A stretch of 64,000 bases of DNA, taken from NCBI GenBank assembly GCA_040905185.1, contig JBBDRZ010000001.1, positions 248,001-312,000 of the forward strand, given 5' to 3'. This stretch comes from DASTEQ01 sp040905185 (lineage in GTDB: Bacteria; Chloroflexota; Limnocylindria; QHBO01). Positions 1 through 8,435 of the stretch are shown here, piece by piece; the first letter of the stretch is position 1, and every line of letters starts with the position of its first letter. The translations under genes and the position numbers were made by a program. The notes under the pieces are model-generated. The model was not told where the DNA came from. It saw nothing but the letters and a program-made list of their open reading frames with translations, and did not search any database.

Positions 1-37
1 CAGCCAGCGCATCGGTCCAGATCGGTCCGTCAGGCGG

Positions 38-1162
38 CTAGCCGAAGAGATCGCGCAACCGATCGCCCAACGAGGGACCGCTCTTGGGCAGGGCGGCCGG
101 AGCGCTGACCTCGCCCAGCTGCTGGAGCAGCTCGCGCTCGCGCTTGGTCAGCTTGGCCGGCACGACCACGGTGGCGATGACGTGGAGATCGCCGCGCCCC
201 GCCCCGCGCAGGCGTGGCAAGCCGCGCCCCCGAAGTCGGATCTCCTCCCCGCTCTGGATCCCGGCCGGCATGTCGACCTCCTCGCTGCCCTCCACCGTAC
301 GCACCGTCAACCTGGTCCCCAGCGCAGCCTGGGCGAAGGTGACCGCCACCTCGGTGTACAGCTCGGTCCCCCGTCGGACCAGGTCCGGGTCCTCGCGAAC
401 GGTCACCATCACATACAGGTCGCCGGCGGGGCCTCCCCGCGGACCGGCTTCACCCTGGCTCTCGATGGCGATCCGTTGTCCGCTCTCGATCCCCGGCGGG
501 ATGCTGACCTGGAGCCGCCGTTCCTCACGCAGGCGGCCGTCGCCCTTGCAGGTGTGGCAGGGGGTGGAGACAACACGTCCCTCGCCGCCGCAGCGCGGGC
601 AGGCGGTGATGTTCACCATCTGGCCCAGGATGGTCTGACTTACCCGGCGCCGCTCCCCGGTGCCATTGCACTCCGGACAGCGCTCCGGCTCGCTCCCCGG
701 TTCGGCGCCGCTGCCGTCACAGGTCGGGCACCGCACCAGGGTGGGGAACCGAATCTCGCGGCTGATCCCGGTCACCGCCTCGGCCAGGGTGATGGTCAGG
801 TCGTACCGCAGGTCGGAACCGGCGACCACCCGCTGACGCCGTCGTGTTCCGGCCGGCGCACCGCCGAAGAACGCGTCGAAGATGTCGCCGAACGGCCCGA
901 ACCCGCCGCCGAACGGCTCCCCGGTGGCGCTCGACCCGTCCACGCCGGCGTGGCCGAACATGTCGTATGCGGCGCGCCGCTGCCGATCCGACAGGATGCG
1001 GTACGCCTCGTTCAGCTCCTTGAACCGCTCCTCGGAGCCGGAGCTCGCATCGACGTCGGGGTGGTGCTTCTGGGCTGCGCGCCGGAACGCGCGCTTGATG
1101 TCTGCGTCGGAGGCATCGCGCTCAACCCCCAGGATCTCGTAGTAGTCGCGCCTGACGGCCAT
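38..1162 (-). CDS. dnaJ: Chaperone protein DnaJ
   Basis: Type I Hsp40 co-chaperone (374 aa) that delivers unfolded clients to DnaK and stimulates its ATPase in the cytoplasm. The N-terminal J domain begins RRDYYEILG and is followed by a Gly/Phe-rich linker. Four CxxCxGxG zinc repeats follow (CPTCDGSG, CPECNGTG, CPRCGGEG, CHTCKGDG), then the C-terminal substrate-binding domains. The frame stays open further upstream, but the ATG at 1162 gives the canonical N-terminus and leaves the CIRCE operator outside the gene. A TATAAT lies 9 nt before this ATG with no Shine-Dalgarno, so the transcript is probably leaderless. It is separated from dnaK by about 5 kb of unrelated genes but shares its HrcA control. 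Confidence 0.97.
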   Translation of the reverse strand: MAVRRDYYEILGVERDASDADIKRAFRRAAQKHHPDVDASSGSEERFKELNEAYRILSDRQRRAAYDMFGHAGVDGSSATGEPFGGGFGPFGDIFDAFFGGAPAGTRRRQRVVAGSDLRYDLTITLAEAVTGISREIRFPTLVRCPTCDGSGAEPGSEPERCPECNGTGERRRVSQTILGQMVNITACPRCGGEGRVVSTPCHTCKGDGRLREERRLQVSIPPGIESGQRIAIESQGEAGPRGGPAGDLYVMVTVREDPDLVRRGTELYTEVAVTFAQAALGTRLTVRTVEGSEEVDMPAGIQSGEEIRLRGRGLPRLRGAGRGDLHVIATVVVPAKLTKRERELLQQLGEVSAPAALPKSGPSLGDRLRDLFG

Positions 1163-1171
1163 TGCCGGCGG

Positions 1172-1177
1172 ATTATA
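1172..1177 (-). promoter_or_regulatory. -10 hexamer of dnaJ, leaderless
   Basis: TATAAT on the minus strand, 9 nt before the dnaJ ATG. No good -35 is visible. The CIRCE operator covers the -35/spacer side, so HrcA would block polymerase directly. Confidence 0.7.
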
Positions 1178-1181
1178 CCGA

Positions 1182-1208
1182 TTGGCACTCTCGAACCCGG
1201 AGTGCCAA
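1182..1208 (-). promoter_or_regulatory. CIRCE operator of dnaJ
   Basis: Perfect 9-bp inverted repeat TTGGCACTC-N9-GAGTGCCAA. It matches the consensus CIRCE (TTAGCACTC-N9-GAGTGCTAA) except for a symmetric A-to-G change in each arm. It is the binding site expected for HrcA, which is encoded at 9043-10140. Confidence 0.93.
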
Positions 1209-1249
1209 AGCAGCCTCAGGGCCGATCGGCTCTCTTTCAGCGGTTCGTC

Positions 1250-1255
1250 TAGCAT
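1250..1255 (+). promoter_or_regulatory. -10 hexamer of the YcaQ-like gene
   Basis: TAGCAT ends 10 nt before the ATG at 1266 and no Shine-Dalgarno lies between, so this is a candidate leaderless promoter. Confidence 0.45.
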
Positions 1256-1265
1256 CGGTGAACCG

Positions 1266-2540
1266 ATGCCGACCTCCGCCAGCACTGCCCACCTCTCCGC
1301 CGATCATGCCCGGCGTTTTCTGGTCCGCCGCCAGCTCCTGGACCCGCCGCGATCCCTGCCGGCGAAGCGGGAATCGGTCCTGCGCGTGGTCGAGCGGCTG
1401 GGGAGCGTGCAGTTCGATCCGCTCGAGGTACCCGGCGCCCGCAGCAACGACCTGATGCTGCATGCGCGGATCAAGAACTTCCGCCGGGAATGGACCGATG
1501 GCTGGCTCTACGCGCCGCTGGGCGAGCGACGGCTCATCGAGCTGTACAACAAAAGCCTCAACATCCTGCCGATCGAGGAGCTTCCTCTCCACCGGGCGGC
1601 CTGGGAGCAGTGGCGCGACGGCCTGGAGACTGGCGTGCTGCGTGATCATGCCGAGCTGGTCGCGACCATCGTCGAGCGCGTGGAGCGCGACGGCCAGCTC
1701 TCGACAGATGCCTTCCGCGACATCGAGCATCGCGTTGAGTGGTGGTGGGACAGCGACGGGACCACCACAACCCGCGCCGCCAAGGCGGTGATGGAGGCGC
1801 TGTTCGTCATCGGCCGGCTGGGGATCGCCCGTCGCGAAGGGAGCCGGCGTTATTACGACCTCATCGAGCGGCTTGTCCCCGCTGATCTGCTCGCGCAACC
1901 CGCGGATGCCGCGGACCAGCACCAGCATCGGCTGTTGTCGCGCCACCGTGGTGTGGGCCTGATGGGCGTCGGCGGTCCGGGGGAGCTCGTGTTGGGTACC
2001 GGCAGCGCGGCTGACCGGGCCGGCATGACCGCAAAGCTCGTGGAGGACGGCACCCTCGTCCCAGTGCAGGTCGAAGGATTCCGCGCGCCGCGCCACGTGC
2101 TGGCCGAGGAATGGCCGATCCTGGAGGCAACCGTGGCGCCAGACCCCAAGGCCCGACCGGCCATTGCCTTCGTGGCGCCCCTGGATCCGCTGATGTGGGA
2201 CCGCCGCCTTGTGAGGGGGGTGTTCGGCTTCGAGTACCTCTGGGAGGTCTACGTCCCTGCCGCCAAGCGACGGTGGGGCTACTACGTGCTGCCGATCCTC
2301 TTCGGCGACCGGCTGGTGGGACGAATTGAGCCTCGGTACGAGCGAGCGACACGCACCCTGCGTATTGCCGGCGTCTGGTTCGAGGCAAGCTTCAAGCCGA
2401 TGGAGGAGCCCCACTTCGTCCCAGCGCTGGCGGAGGCGCTGAGCGCGTATCGGTCATTCGTGGGAGCCCGGACCATCACGTGGCCTCGCACCCGTCCCGG
2501 CCGCGACCTCGCCGGCGCCGTCAGGCCTCTTCTCGACTGA
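1266..2540 (+). CDS. Winged-helix DNA glycosylase-like protein (YcaQ/AlkZ family)
   Basis: A 424-aa protein of the HTH_42/YcaQ family, whose characterised members are DNA glycosylases that remove bulky adducts or unhook interstrand crosslinks. Residues 46-53 read GSVQFDPL. The QFD at 49-51 fits the QxD active-site motif of E. coli YcaQ rather than the QxQ of AlkZ. The rest is full length, with the typical winged-helix repeats and the C-terminal region containing APLDPLMWDR. The ATG at 1266 is preferred over the upstream ATG at 1182, which lies in the CIRCE. It is divergent from dnaJ. Substrate is unknown. Confidence 0.8.
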   Translation: MPTSASTAHLSADHARRFLVRRQLLDPPRSLPAKRESVLRVVERLGSVQFDPLEVPGARSNDLMLHARIKNFRREWTDGWLYAPLGERRLIELYNKSLNILPIEELPLHRAAWEQWRDGLETGVLRDHAELVATIVERVERDGQLSTDAFRDIEHRVEWWWDSDGTTTTRAAKAVMEALFVIGRLGIARREGSRRYYDLIERLVPADLLAQPADAADQHQHRLLSRHRGVGLMGVGGPGELVLGTGSAADRAGMTAKLVEDGTLVPVQVEGFRAPRHVLAEEWPILEATVAPDPKARPAIAFVAPLDPLMWDRRLVRGVFGFEYLWEVYVPAAKRRWGYYVLPILFGDRLVGRIEPRYERATRTLRIAGVWFEASFKPMEEPHFVPALAEALSAYRSFVGARTITWPRTRPGRDLAGAVRPLLD

Positions 2541-2584
2541 GTACAGTGGCCCGAAGGCAGCCCGAATCAGCGAGGCGAGGAGCA

Positions 2585-3109
2585 ATGGGTGAGGCGAGTA
2601 TCGGAGAAGCCATCAACAAGGCGCGCGAATTTCTGCGGCAGAGGCCCGATGAGGCGCGATACACCGACACGCCGGCGACGGCAAGCGTGGAGCATGGACT
2701 TCGGTGCCGCGTGATCGGGCCGAACGGGGCGGTCCTCTATTCCGACATGCCAACCGGGGTCGGTGGCGGAGGGAGCGCTCCGTCCCCTGGGTGGCTCTTG
2801 CGGGCGGCGCACGCCGCGTGTGATGTGACCCTGATCGCGATGCGGGCCGCGGAGGAGGGCATCGAGCTCTCGCGTCTCGAGGTCACCGTCGACAGCGAAT
2901 CGGATGACCGTGGCCTGCTCGGGATGGACGATTCGACGCCCGCCGGGCCGCTCAGCACGCGAATCCGGATCACGGTTGCGGCTGCCGGCGTACCCGAGGA
3001 GAAGCTCCGGGAACTCGTCAGCTGGGCGCGGGAGCATTCTCCCGTCGACGAGGCCATGTTGCGAGCCGTGCCGGTCAGCGTCGAGGTGGAGACCACCTCC
3101 GCCGGTTAG
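2585..3109 (+). CDS. OsmC family protein lacking the second cysteine
   Basis: A 174-aa OsmC/Ohr-fold protein. Family members reduce organic hydroperoxides with a peroxidatic and a resolving cysteine. The first cysteine is kept at C79 (HAACDVT). The second, normally in a CPV/CPL-like motif, is replaced by HSPVDE at 151-156 (Ser152). The protein may therefore use an external thiol for resolution or have lost peroxidase activity. The start at 2585 is set by a GAGGCGAGGAG-type ribosome site just upstream. It converges with xth, their stop codons overlapping by 3 nt. Confidence 0.75.
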   Translation: MGEASIGEAINKAREFLRQRPDEARYTDTPATASVEHGLRCRVIGPNGAVLYSDMPTGVGGGGSAPSPGWLLRAAHAACDVTLIAMRAAEEGIELSRLEVTVDSESDDRGLLGMDDSTPAGPLSTRIRITVAAAGVPEEKLRELVSWAREHSPVDEAMLRAVPVSVEVETTSAG

Positions 3110-3891
3110 TCGAAGTCCACCACCAACGGGGCGTGGTCCGAGGGGATGCCGGGGTAGGTGCTCGGCTTGCGAGCGTCGCGGTCGCGCTCCGCGGCCACGG
3201 CCCGCGCAGCCAGGGTTTGGGTCACGAACACGTGGTCGATTCGCATCCCGAAGTTCTTGTGGAAGTTCCCCGCCCGGTAGTCCCACCACGTGAAGAAGTC
3301 CGGTTCGGGGTGGAATTTGCGAACGACGTCCACCAGCCCCCAGCGCATCAGCCGCGCCACTCGGTCGCGCTCGGGCTCCGACACGTGGGTGGCACCGTGC
3401 ACGGCAGATGGATCCCACACGTCGGCGTCGGTGGGGGCGACGTTGAAGTCGCCGCATAGCGCCAATTGCCCGGCTGGCTCGTTGGAAGCGCGAAGCCACA
3501 CGTACAGCGCGTCCAGCCAGGCCAGCTTGGCGTCATAGAACTCGGAGCCGACCACCCGACCGTTGGGCACGTAGACGCTGGCCACCCGCACCCCGCCACA
3601 GGCAGCGGCCAGAAAGCGGCCGCCCTCATCGGTCCAGCCATCCATCTCCGGCAGGCCGGCCTGGACCACCTCGAGCCCGACCTTCGACGCGATCGCCACC
3701 CCATTCCACGTCCCGCGACCGTGGTGCGCCACCTCGTACCCCAGCGCGGCGAAGTCGATCAACGGCACTGCATCGTCGGTGAGCTTCGTCTCCTGCATGC
3801 ACAGGACGTCGGGCTGATGGCGCTCGGTCCAGGCCAGCACCCGGTCCAGCCGCGCCTTCAGGGAGTTCACGTTCCAGGTCGCCAACCGCAT
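3106..3891 (-). CDS. xth: Exodeoxyribonuclease III
   Basis: A 261-aa ExoIII/AP endonuclease of the EEP superfamily, acting in base-excision repair at abasic sites and 3' blocks. Motifs in order: ATWNVNSLKARL at the N-terminus, QETKL with the metal-binding Glu near 36, GDFNVAPTDADVWDP, RIDHVFV, and the C-terminal SDHAPLVVDFD carrying the catalytic Asp-His. Length is normal. TAGGCT lies 6 nt before the ATG without a Shine-Dalgarno, suggesting a leaderless message. It is divergent from mscL. Confidence 0.93.
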   Translation of the reverse strand: MRLATWNVNSLKARLDRVLAWTERHQPDVLCMQETKLTDDAVPLIDFAALGYEVAHHGRGTWNGVAIASKVGLEVVQAGLPEMDGWTDEGGRFLAAACGGVRVASVYVPNGRVVGSEFYDAKLAWLDALYVWLRASNEPAGQLALCGDFNVAPTDADVWDPSAVHGATHVSEPERDRVARLMRWGLVDVVRKFHPEPDFFTWWDYRAGNFHKNFGMRIDHVFVTQTLAARAVAAERDRDARKPSTYPGIPSDHAPLVVDFD

Positions 3892-3897
3892 GGCCCA

Positions 3898-3903
3898 AGC
3901 CTA
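3898..3903 (-). promoter_or_regulatory. -10 hexamer of xth
   Basis: TAGGCT on the minus strand, 6 nt before the xth ATG, with no Shine-Dalgarno. Confidence 0.45.
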
Positions 3904-3967
3904 CCCCGGGGGCCTAGACTCGACCGCCCGAGCGACGCGTCCCCAAACGAGAAGGAGGAGGAACCCC

Positions 3968-4360
3968 ATGCTCAAGGAATTCCGCGACTTCATCCTGCGC
4001 GGCAACGTCGTCGACCTCGCCGTCGGCATCGTCATCGGCGCTGCCTTCGGGGCCCTGGTCACCTCCTTCGTGACCAATATCCTCACCCCGTTGCTAGGCC
4101 TGGTGGGCGTGCCGAACCTCGCCGACCTGACTTTCAGCGCAGGTTCGGCAACCGTCAGCTATGGGCTCTTCCTGAACGCGTTGATCAGCTTCGTCCTGAT
4201 CGCGGCGGCGATCTTCTTCTTCGTCGTCAAGCCGATGAACGCCATGACCGCCCGCCTGAGGCCGGCCGAGGTGGCAACCACCAAGTCCTGCCCCCACTGC
4301 GCGACCGATATTCCCATCACCGCCACGCGCTGCCCCAACTGCACCAGCCAGCTGACCTAG
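3968..4360 (+). CDS. mscL: Large-conductance mechanosensitive channel with C-terminal zinc ribbon
   Basis: A 130-aa inner-membrane osmotic safety valve. Residues 1-45 contain the amphipathic start MLKEFRDFILRGNVVDLAVG and TM1 with the Gly/Ala-rich gate. TM2 lies at about 65-90 (SFVLIAAAIFFFVVKPMN). In place of the usual helical-bundle tail the protein ends in a CPHC-x10-CPNC zinc ribbon (C108, C111, C122, C125), an accessory cytoplasmic module of unknown role. The start is fixed by a strong AAGGAGGAGGAA site. A TAGACT at about 3914 may be its -10. Confidence 0.92.
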   Translation: MLKEFRDFILRGNVVDLAVGIVIGAAFGALVTSFVTNILTPLLGLVGVPNLADLTFSAGSATVSYGLFLNALISFVLIAAAIFFFVVKPMNAMTARLRPAEVATTKSCPHCATDIPITATRCPNCTSQLT

Positions 4361-4381
4361 GCCACCGCTGGATCGGAACCG

Positions 4382-5260
4382 ATGACCGATGCGGGCGGCC
4401 CCACCTGGGGCTCGCGATCCATGACTGCGCCGCTGCGCGAGGTGCTCGTCCACCGCCCGGACACTGCCTTCGGCGCCGCGTTCAACAACCCGGCCCACGG
4501 CTTCCGCCACCCGGTTGACCTGCTCACCGCTCAGCGCGAACACGACGCCTACGTCGATCTGCTCCTCCGCCTCGGGGTCATGGTCCACCACCTCGACGCC
4601 GAGACCGATGACCCCGACCTCGTCTACACGTTCGATCCCCTGCTGGTGACCGATGCCGGTTCCGTCACGCTCCGGCCGCGCAAGCCCAATCGCGCCGACG
4701 AGCCGGCGGTGGTCGAGGCTTGGACCGCGACCCACGGCATCCCGGTCCACGGCCGCATCGAGCCACCCGGCACGGTCGAGGGCGGCGACACGTTCTGGCT
4801 GCGCCCCGATCTGTTCTGCGTCGGCCGCTCACTCCGCACCAACGATGCCGGCGCTCGCCAGCTCGCCGCCCTCATGAACGACGACGTCCGAACCTTCGAC
4901 CTGCCGTATTGGCGCGGCCCGGACGAGCTGGTCCACCTCCTGTCGGTCATCTCCCCGGTGACCGACGAGCTGGCCGTCGTCTATCCCCCGCTTCTTCCGG
5001 CAGGCCTCTGGGACCTGCTGTCCGAGCTGGCCATTGCCACCATCGCCGTCCCCGACGACGAATACCCGACCCTCGGCTGCAACGTCCTGGCCGTCCGGCC
5101 CGGTGTCCTGGTCATGGCCGAAGGCAACCCCGCGACGCGTCGCGCCCTCGAGTCCGCCGGCTGCGAGGTGCATATGTACCCCGCGACCGAGATCGGCCTC
5201 AACGGCTCCGGCGGCCCCACCTGCATGTCCCTCCCCTTGCTCCGTCGGGACGGGTCATGA
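4382..5260 (+). CDS. Amidinohydrolase (arginine deiminase/DDAH superfamily)
   Basis: A 292-aa pentein-fold enzyme hydrolysing or transferring an amidino group from arginine-like substrates. The catalytic set is visible: VEGGD at 132-136, His185 in DELVHLL, and nucleophile Cys281 in GGPTCMSL. The size and the single-domain layout resemble dimethylarginine dimethylaminohydrolase more than the roughly 400-aa arginine deiminases, but the substrate cannot be read from sequence. An alternative start at 4421 (MTAPLREVLVHRP) would remove a nonconserved 13-residue leader. It lies 21 nt after mscL. Confidence 0.85.
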   Translation: MTDAGGPTWGSRSMTAPLREVLVHRPDTAFGAAFNNPAHGFRHPVDLLTAQREHDAYVDLLLRLGVMVHHLDAETDDPDLVYTFDPLLVTDAGSVTLRPRKPNRADEPAVVEAWTATHGIPVHGRIEPPGTVEGGDTFWLRPDLFCVGRSLRTNDAGARQLAALMNDDVRTFDLPYWRGPDELVHLLSVISPVTDELAVVYPPLLPAGLWDLLSELAIATIAVPDDEYPTLGCNVLAVRPGVLVMAEGNPATRRALESAGCEVHMYPATEIGLNGSGGPTCMSLPLLRRDGS

Positions 5261-5283
5261 TCAACCCGCCACAAGGAGTTTCC

Positions 5284-5658
5284 ATGTATCGGATCCTGAT
5301 GATCGTCCTCGCCGGAGTAGGGGCGGCCTGGGGAATCACCGCCCTGCTCGTACCGCACCTGCTCGCCCAGCTGTACGGGGGAAGTCTGGATGCGTTCGCC
5401 AGGGCGTTCACAAGCGTTGGCGCCGCCATCGCCGTCGGATTCGGGCTGATCGATTGGTCGGTGCGGAACCTTCAGGACCTGGCGCTGCGCCGCTCAATCC
5501 TGATTGGCAACCTCGTCGCGATAACGCTGATTGCCTTGGTCCTATTCCTCAACACCGCGTCCGGAACGTTCAACGTCCTCGGATGGGCCGGTGCGGCTCT
5601 CCACGCTGTCCTGGCGGCCGTCGTGCTCCTGGCTGTTTTCGGAGCAGACCGCACCTAG
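5284..5658 (+). CDS. Small four-helix membrane protein, unknown function
   Basis: A 124-aa protein with four predicted membrane helices, at about 3-25, 38-56, 70-92 and 98-118. No motif points to a function. The ATG at 5284 has a good AAGGAG site 6 nt upstream. Another in-frame ATG at 5257 overlaps the amidinohydrolase stop but lacks a ribosome site. It is probably co-transcribed with the amidinohydrolase gene 23 nt upstream. It converges with the HAD gene, overlapping it by 4 nt. Confidence 0.7.
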   Translation: MYRILMIVLAGVGAAWGITALLVPHLLAQLYGGSLDAFARAFTSVGAAIAVGFGLIDWSVRNLQDLALRRSILIGNLVAITLIALVLFLNTASGTFNVLGWAGAALHAVLAAVVLLAVFGADRT

Positions 5659-6308
5659 CCCGCCACAAGAGTCGCGAGGTCAAGGTCGAGGAGGTCGCCG
5701 ATCCGGTCGACGGACCGATCCGGGGCAGGGTGCTGATCTCTCGCCTCGAGCGCGTAGTGGCCCTGGCGGACGTGCACGGTGAAAACGCGTTCGTCCATGC
5801 GCTCGACCCTGGCCAGCACATCGGGTTTGTCGTCGAAGATCACGTACCGATCAGCCGGGACGAATTGCTGGACCTCGGCCAGGTGCGCCTCCTTGTGGGT
5901 GAACAGAAACACCCGTCGCTCAACTGCATCCGCCAACCCGGCGCGCGCAATCTTGGCTGGCTGGTAGACGGGATCACCGTCGGTCACTATCGCCGCCGGT
6001 CCCATCGATTGGACCTTCGCGATCACCTCCAGCGCACCGGGGTACAGGACCGTCTGGTACGGATACGCCAGCACGAGGTCAGCGACGGCCGGGAAGCCGG
6101 GCTCGTCGGGAAATGCCTCCCGAAACCGCTCCAGCGTATGCAGGTAGTCGACGTAGTCCCGCATGCGCCGGACGTCATCGTAGATCTCCCAAAACCTGTC
6201 GCCCGCCGCCTTCCCCACGGCGTCCTCGATTCCGGCCGCGAGATCCCCCTTCACCCGATCGTTGTCGAGCAGCGTGTTGTCGACATCGAACAGAAACGCG
6301 AATCGCAC
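5655..6308 (-). CDS. HAD family hydrolase
   Basis: A 217-aa haloacid-dehalogenase superfamily phosphohydrolase. Motif I is FDVDNTLLDND near the start, with the two aspartates that form the phospho-aspartate and act as general acid. Motif II is AIVTDGD, a motif III lysine lies in VYQPAK, and motif IV is YVIFDDKPD. A helical cap (about 20-90) suggests a small-molecule phosphatase, substrate unknown. The GTG start at 6308 puts motif I at the normal place. CATACT lies 7 nt before it, again leaderless in appearance. Confidence 0.85.
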   Translation of the reverse strand: MRFAFLFDVDNTLLDNDRVKGDLAAGIEDAVGKAAGDRFWEIYDDVRRMRDYVDYLHTLERFREAFPDEPGFPAVADLVLAYPYQTVLYPGALEVIAKVQSMGPAAIVTDGDPVYQPAKIARAGLADAVERRVFLFTHKEAHLAEVQQFVPADRYVIFDDKPDVLARVERMDERVFTVHVRQGHYALEARDQHPAPDRSVDRIGDLLDLDLATLVAG

Positions 6309-6315
6309 GGCGCGG

Positions 6316-6321
6316 AGTATG
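6316..6321 (-). promoter_or_regulatory. -10 hexamer of the HAD gene
   Basis: CATACT on the minus strand, 7 nt before the GTG at 6308. There is no Shine-Dalgarno. Confidence 0.45.
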
Positions 6322-6430
6322 CGCGACGAGCCAGGTGCGGTCGCTGTCCGCTCGGAGCGGTTGACCGTTACAGAACGGAGATCTTGCGCTGCTTCCCGAG
6401 GTGCGAAAGGGCCGGGCGACCACCCCCGAG

Positions 6431-6451
6431 CTCGTCGCGTCAGCCGACGAG
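6431..6451 (-). terminator. Candidate hairpin after dnaK
   Basis: A 7-bp stem (CTCGTCG/CGACGAG) with a 7-nt loop lies in the 190-bp gap between dnaK and the HAD gene. It lacks a T-run, so termination here is a weak call. Nothing else is evident in this gap. Confidence 0.3.
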
Positions 6452-6498
6452 GGGGCGGGCGCGCGGCCCTATCCCGGGTCGATTCTCGAGAAGGCCGG

Positions 6499-8424
6499 TC
6501 AGACCTCCTTGTACTCGCCCTCGATCGTCTCCCCCTCCGCCTCGCCTTCGCCTTCACCCTCGGGCGCGGCCCCGTTGGCGCCGGTCCCATCGGTCGGGCC
6601 TTCTGAGGCCGGAGCTTCGGCATAGGCCTGGGCGCCGACCCGCTGCAGCACCTCGGTGAGCTGCTGCTTGGTCGAGTCGATGACGCCAGCATCGGTCCCG
6701 GCCAGGGCCTCGCGGACGGCAACAACCCGGGATTCGATCTCGGTCTTGTCCTCGTCCTTGAGCTTGTCGCCCATGTCCTTGACCAGCCGCTCGGCCTGGT
6801 AGGTGAGCGCGTCGGCCTCGTTGCGGGACTCCGCCTCGTGCCGCCGCTTGCGGTCCTCCTCGGCGTGCTCGGCCGCGTCGCGGACCATCTGGTCCACGTC
6901 CTCCTTGGCCAGCATCGAAGAAGCCGTGATGGCGACCTTCTGCTCCTTGTTGGTGGCCTTGTCCTTGGCCGCCACGTTGAGGATGCCGTTGGCGTCGATG
7001 TCGAAGGTGACCTCTATCTGAGGCACGCCACGCGGAGCCGGCGGAATGCCGTCCAACCGGAAGGTGGCCAACTTCTTATTATCGGCGGCCATCTCGCGCT
7101 CCCCCTGCAGGACCACGATGTCGACGCTGGGCTGGTTGTCCGACGCGGTCGAGAAGATCTGGGTGTGCGAGGTGGGGATGGTCGTATTGCGGTTGATCAT
7201 CTTGGTCGCCACGCCGCCCAGGGTCTCGATCCCCAGCGACAGCGGGGTGACGTCCAGCAGGAGGACGTCCTTGACCTCGCCGCCCAGGACCCCGGCCTGG
7301 ATGGCGGCGCCCACCGCGACCACCTCATCGGGGTTGACCCCCTTGTGCGGCTCGCGGCCGGCGAACATCTTCTTGACCGCCTCGACCACGGCCGGCATGC
7401 GGGTCTGGCCACCCACCAGGATGACCTCGTCGATCTCCGACGGCTTGATGCCGGCATCGGTCAGGGCCTGGCGGACGGGGCCCTCGGTCCGGTTCACCAG
7501 GTCGGCCACCAGGTCCTCCAGCTTGGCCCGGGTCAGGGTCATGACCAGGTGCTTGGGCCCGGAGGCATCGGCGCTGATGAAGGGCAGGTTGACCTCGGTC
7601 GAGGTCGTGGTGGACAGCTCGATCTTCGCCTTCTCGGCCGCCTCCTTGAGGCGCTGGAGAGCGATCCGGTCCTTGGACAGGTCGATCCCCTGGTCCTTCT
7701 TGAACTCGGCGGACAGCCATTCGATGACCCGCTGATCGAAGTCGTCGCCACCCAGGTGGGTGTCGCCATTCGTGGAGCGGACCTCGAACACGCCCTCGGA
7801 CAGCTCGAGGATGGAGATGTCGAACGTCCCGCCGCCCAGGTCGTAGACAGCGATCTTCTCCTCCTTGTCCTTGTCCAGCCCGTAGGCCAGGGCCGATGCG
7901 GTGGGCTCGTTGACGATGCGCTTGACGTCCAGGCCCGCGATCCGACCCGCGTCCTTGGTCGCCTGGCGCTGGGTATCGTCGAAGTAGGCCGGCACGGTGA
8001 TGACCGCCTCGGTCACCTTCTCGCCCAGGTAGGCCTCGGCATCGGACTTCAGCTTCTGAAGGATCATGGCGCTGATCTCGGGCGGGGTGTAGCTCTTGCC
8101 GTTGGCCATGGTCACCGTGATCCCGTCCGACTTGGGATCCTTCTCGACGGTGTACGGCACCAGGTCCTTCGAGCGCTGGACCTCGGGGTCGTCCCAGCGG
8201 CGGCCCATGAAGCGCTTGATCGAGAACACGGTGTTCTCCGGGTTGGTGATGGCCTGCCGCTTGGCGACCTGGCCCACCAGCCGCTCGCCGCTCTTCGCGA
8301 AGCCGACGACCGATGGGGTGATGCGCGAGCCCTCGGCGCTGGTGATGACGGTGGGCTCTCCCCCCTCCATGACGGCCACCACGCTGTTGGTGGTGCCCAG
8401 GTCGATACCGATGATCTTTCCCAT
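6499..8424 (-). CDS. dnaK: Molecular chaperone DnaK (Hsp70)
   Basis: A 641-aa Hsp70, full length. The nucleotide-binding domain opens with GIDLGTTNSVVAVMEGG. It contains the AVYDLGGGTFDISIL phosphate loop, VILVGGQTRMP, and the linker DVLLLDVTPLSLGIETLGG before the substrate-binding domain. The acidic Gly/Glu-rich tail ends EGEYKEV. It is the last gene of hrcA-grpE-dnaK, 11 nt after grpE, and is controlled by the CIRCE at 10154. It works with the DnaJ encoded 5 kb downstream. Confidence 0.98.
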   Translation of the reverse strand: MGKIIGIDLGTTNSVVAVMEGGEPTVITSAEGSRITPSVVGFAKSGERLVGQVAKRQAITNPENTVFSIKRFMGRRWDDPEVQRSKDLVPYTVEKDPKSDGITVTMANGKSYTPPEISAMILQKLKSDAEAYLGEKVTEAVITVPAYFDDTQRQATKDAGRIAGLDVKRIVNEPTASALAYGLDKDKEEKIAVYDLGGGTFDISILELSEGVFEVRSTNGDTHLGGDDFDQRVIEWLSAEFKKDQGIDLSKDRIALQRLKEAAEKAKIELSTTTSTEVNLPFISADASGPKHLVMTLTRAKLEDLVADLVNRTEGPVRQALTDAGIKPSEIDEVILVGGQTRMPAVVEAVKKMFAGREPHKGVNPDEVVAVGAAIQAGVLGGEVKDVLLLDVTPLSLGIETLGGVATKMINRNTTIPTSHTQIFSTASDNQPSVDIVVLQGEREMAADNKKLATFRLDGIPPAPRGVPQIEVTFDIDANGILNVAAKDKATNKEQKVAITASSMLAKEDVDQMVRDAAEHAEEDRKRRHEAESRNEADALTYQAERLVKDMGDKLKDEDKTEIESRVVAVREALAGTDAGVIDSTKQQLTEVLQRVGAQAYAEAPASEGPTDGTGANGAAPEGEGEGEAEGETIEGEYKEV

Positions 8425-8435
8425 GTGTTCGGTTC

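Noticed and set aside
5034..6659. A 541-aa open frame on the plus strand crossing three genes
   Set aside because: It crosses the 5284 membrane gene and the HAD gene and reads as Arg/Pro-rich noise.
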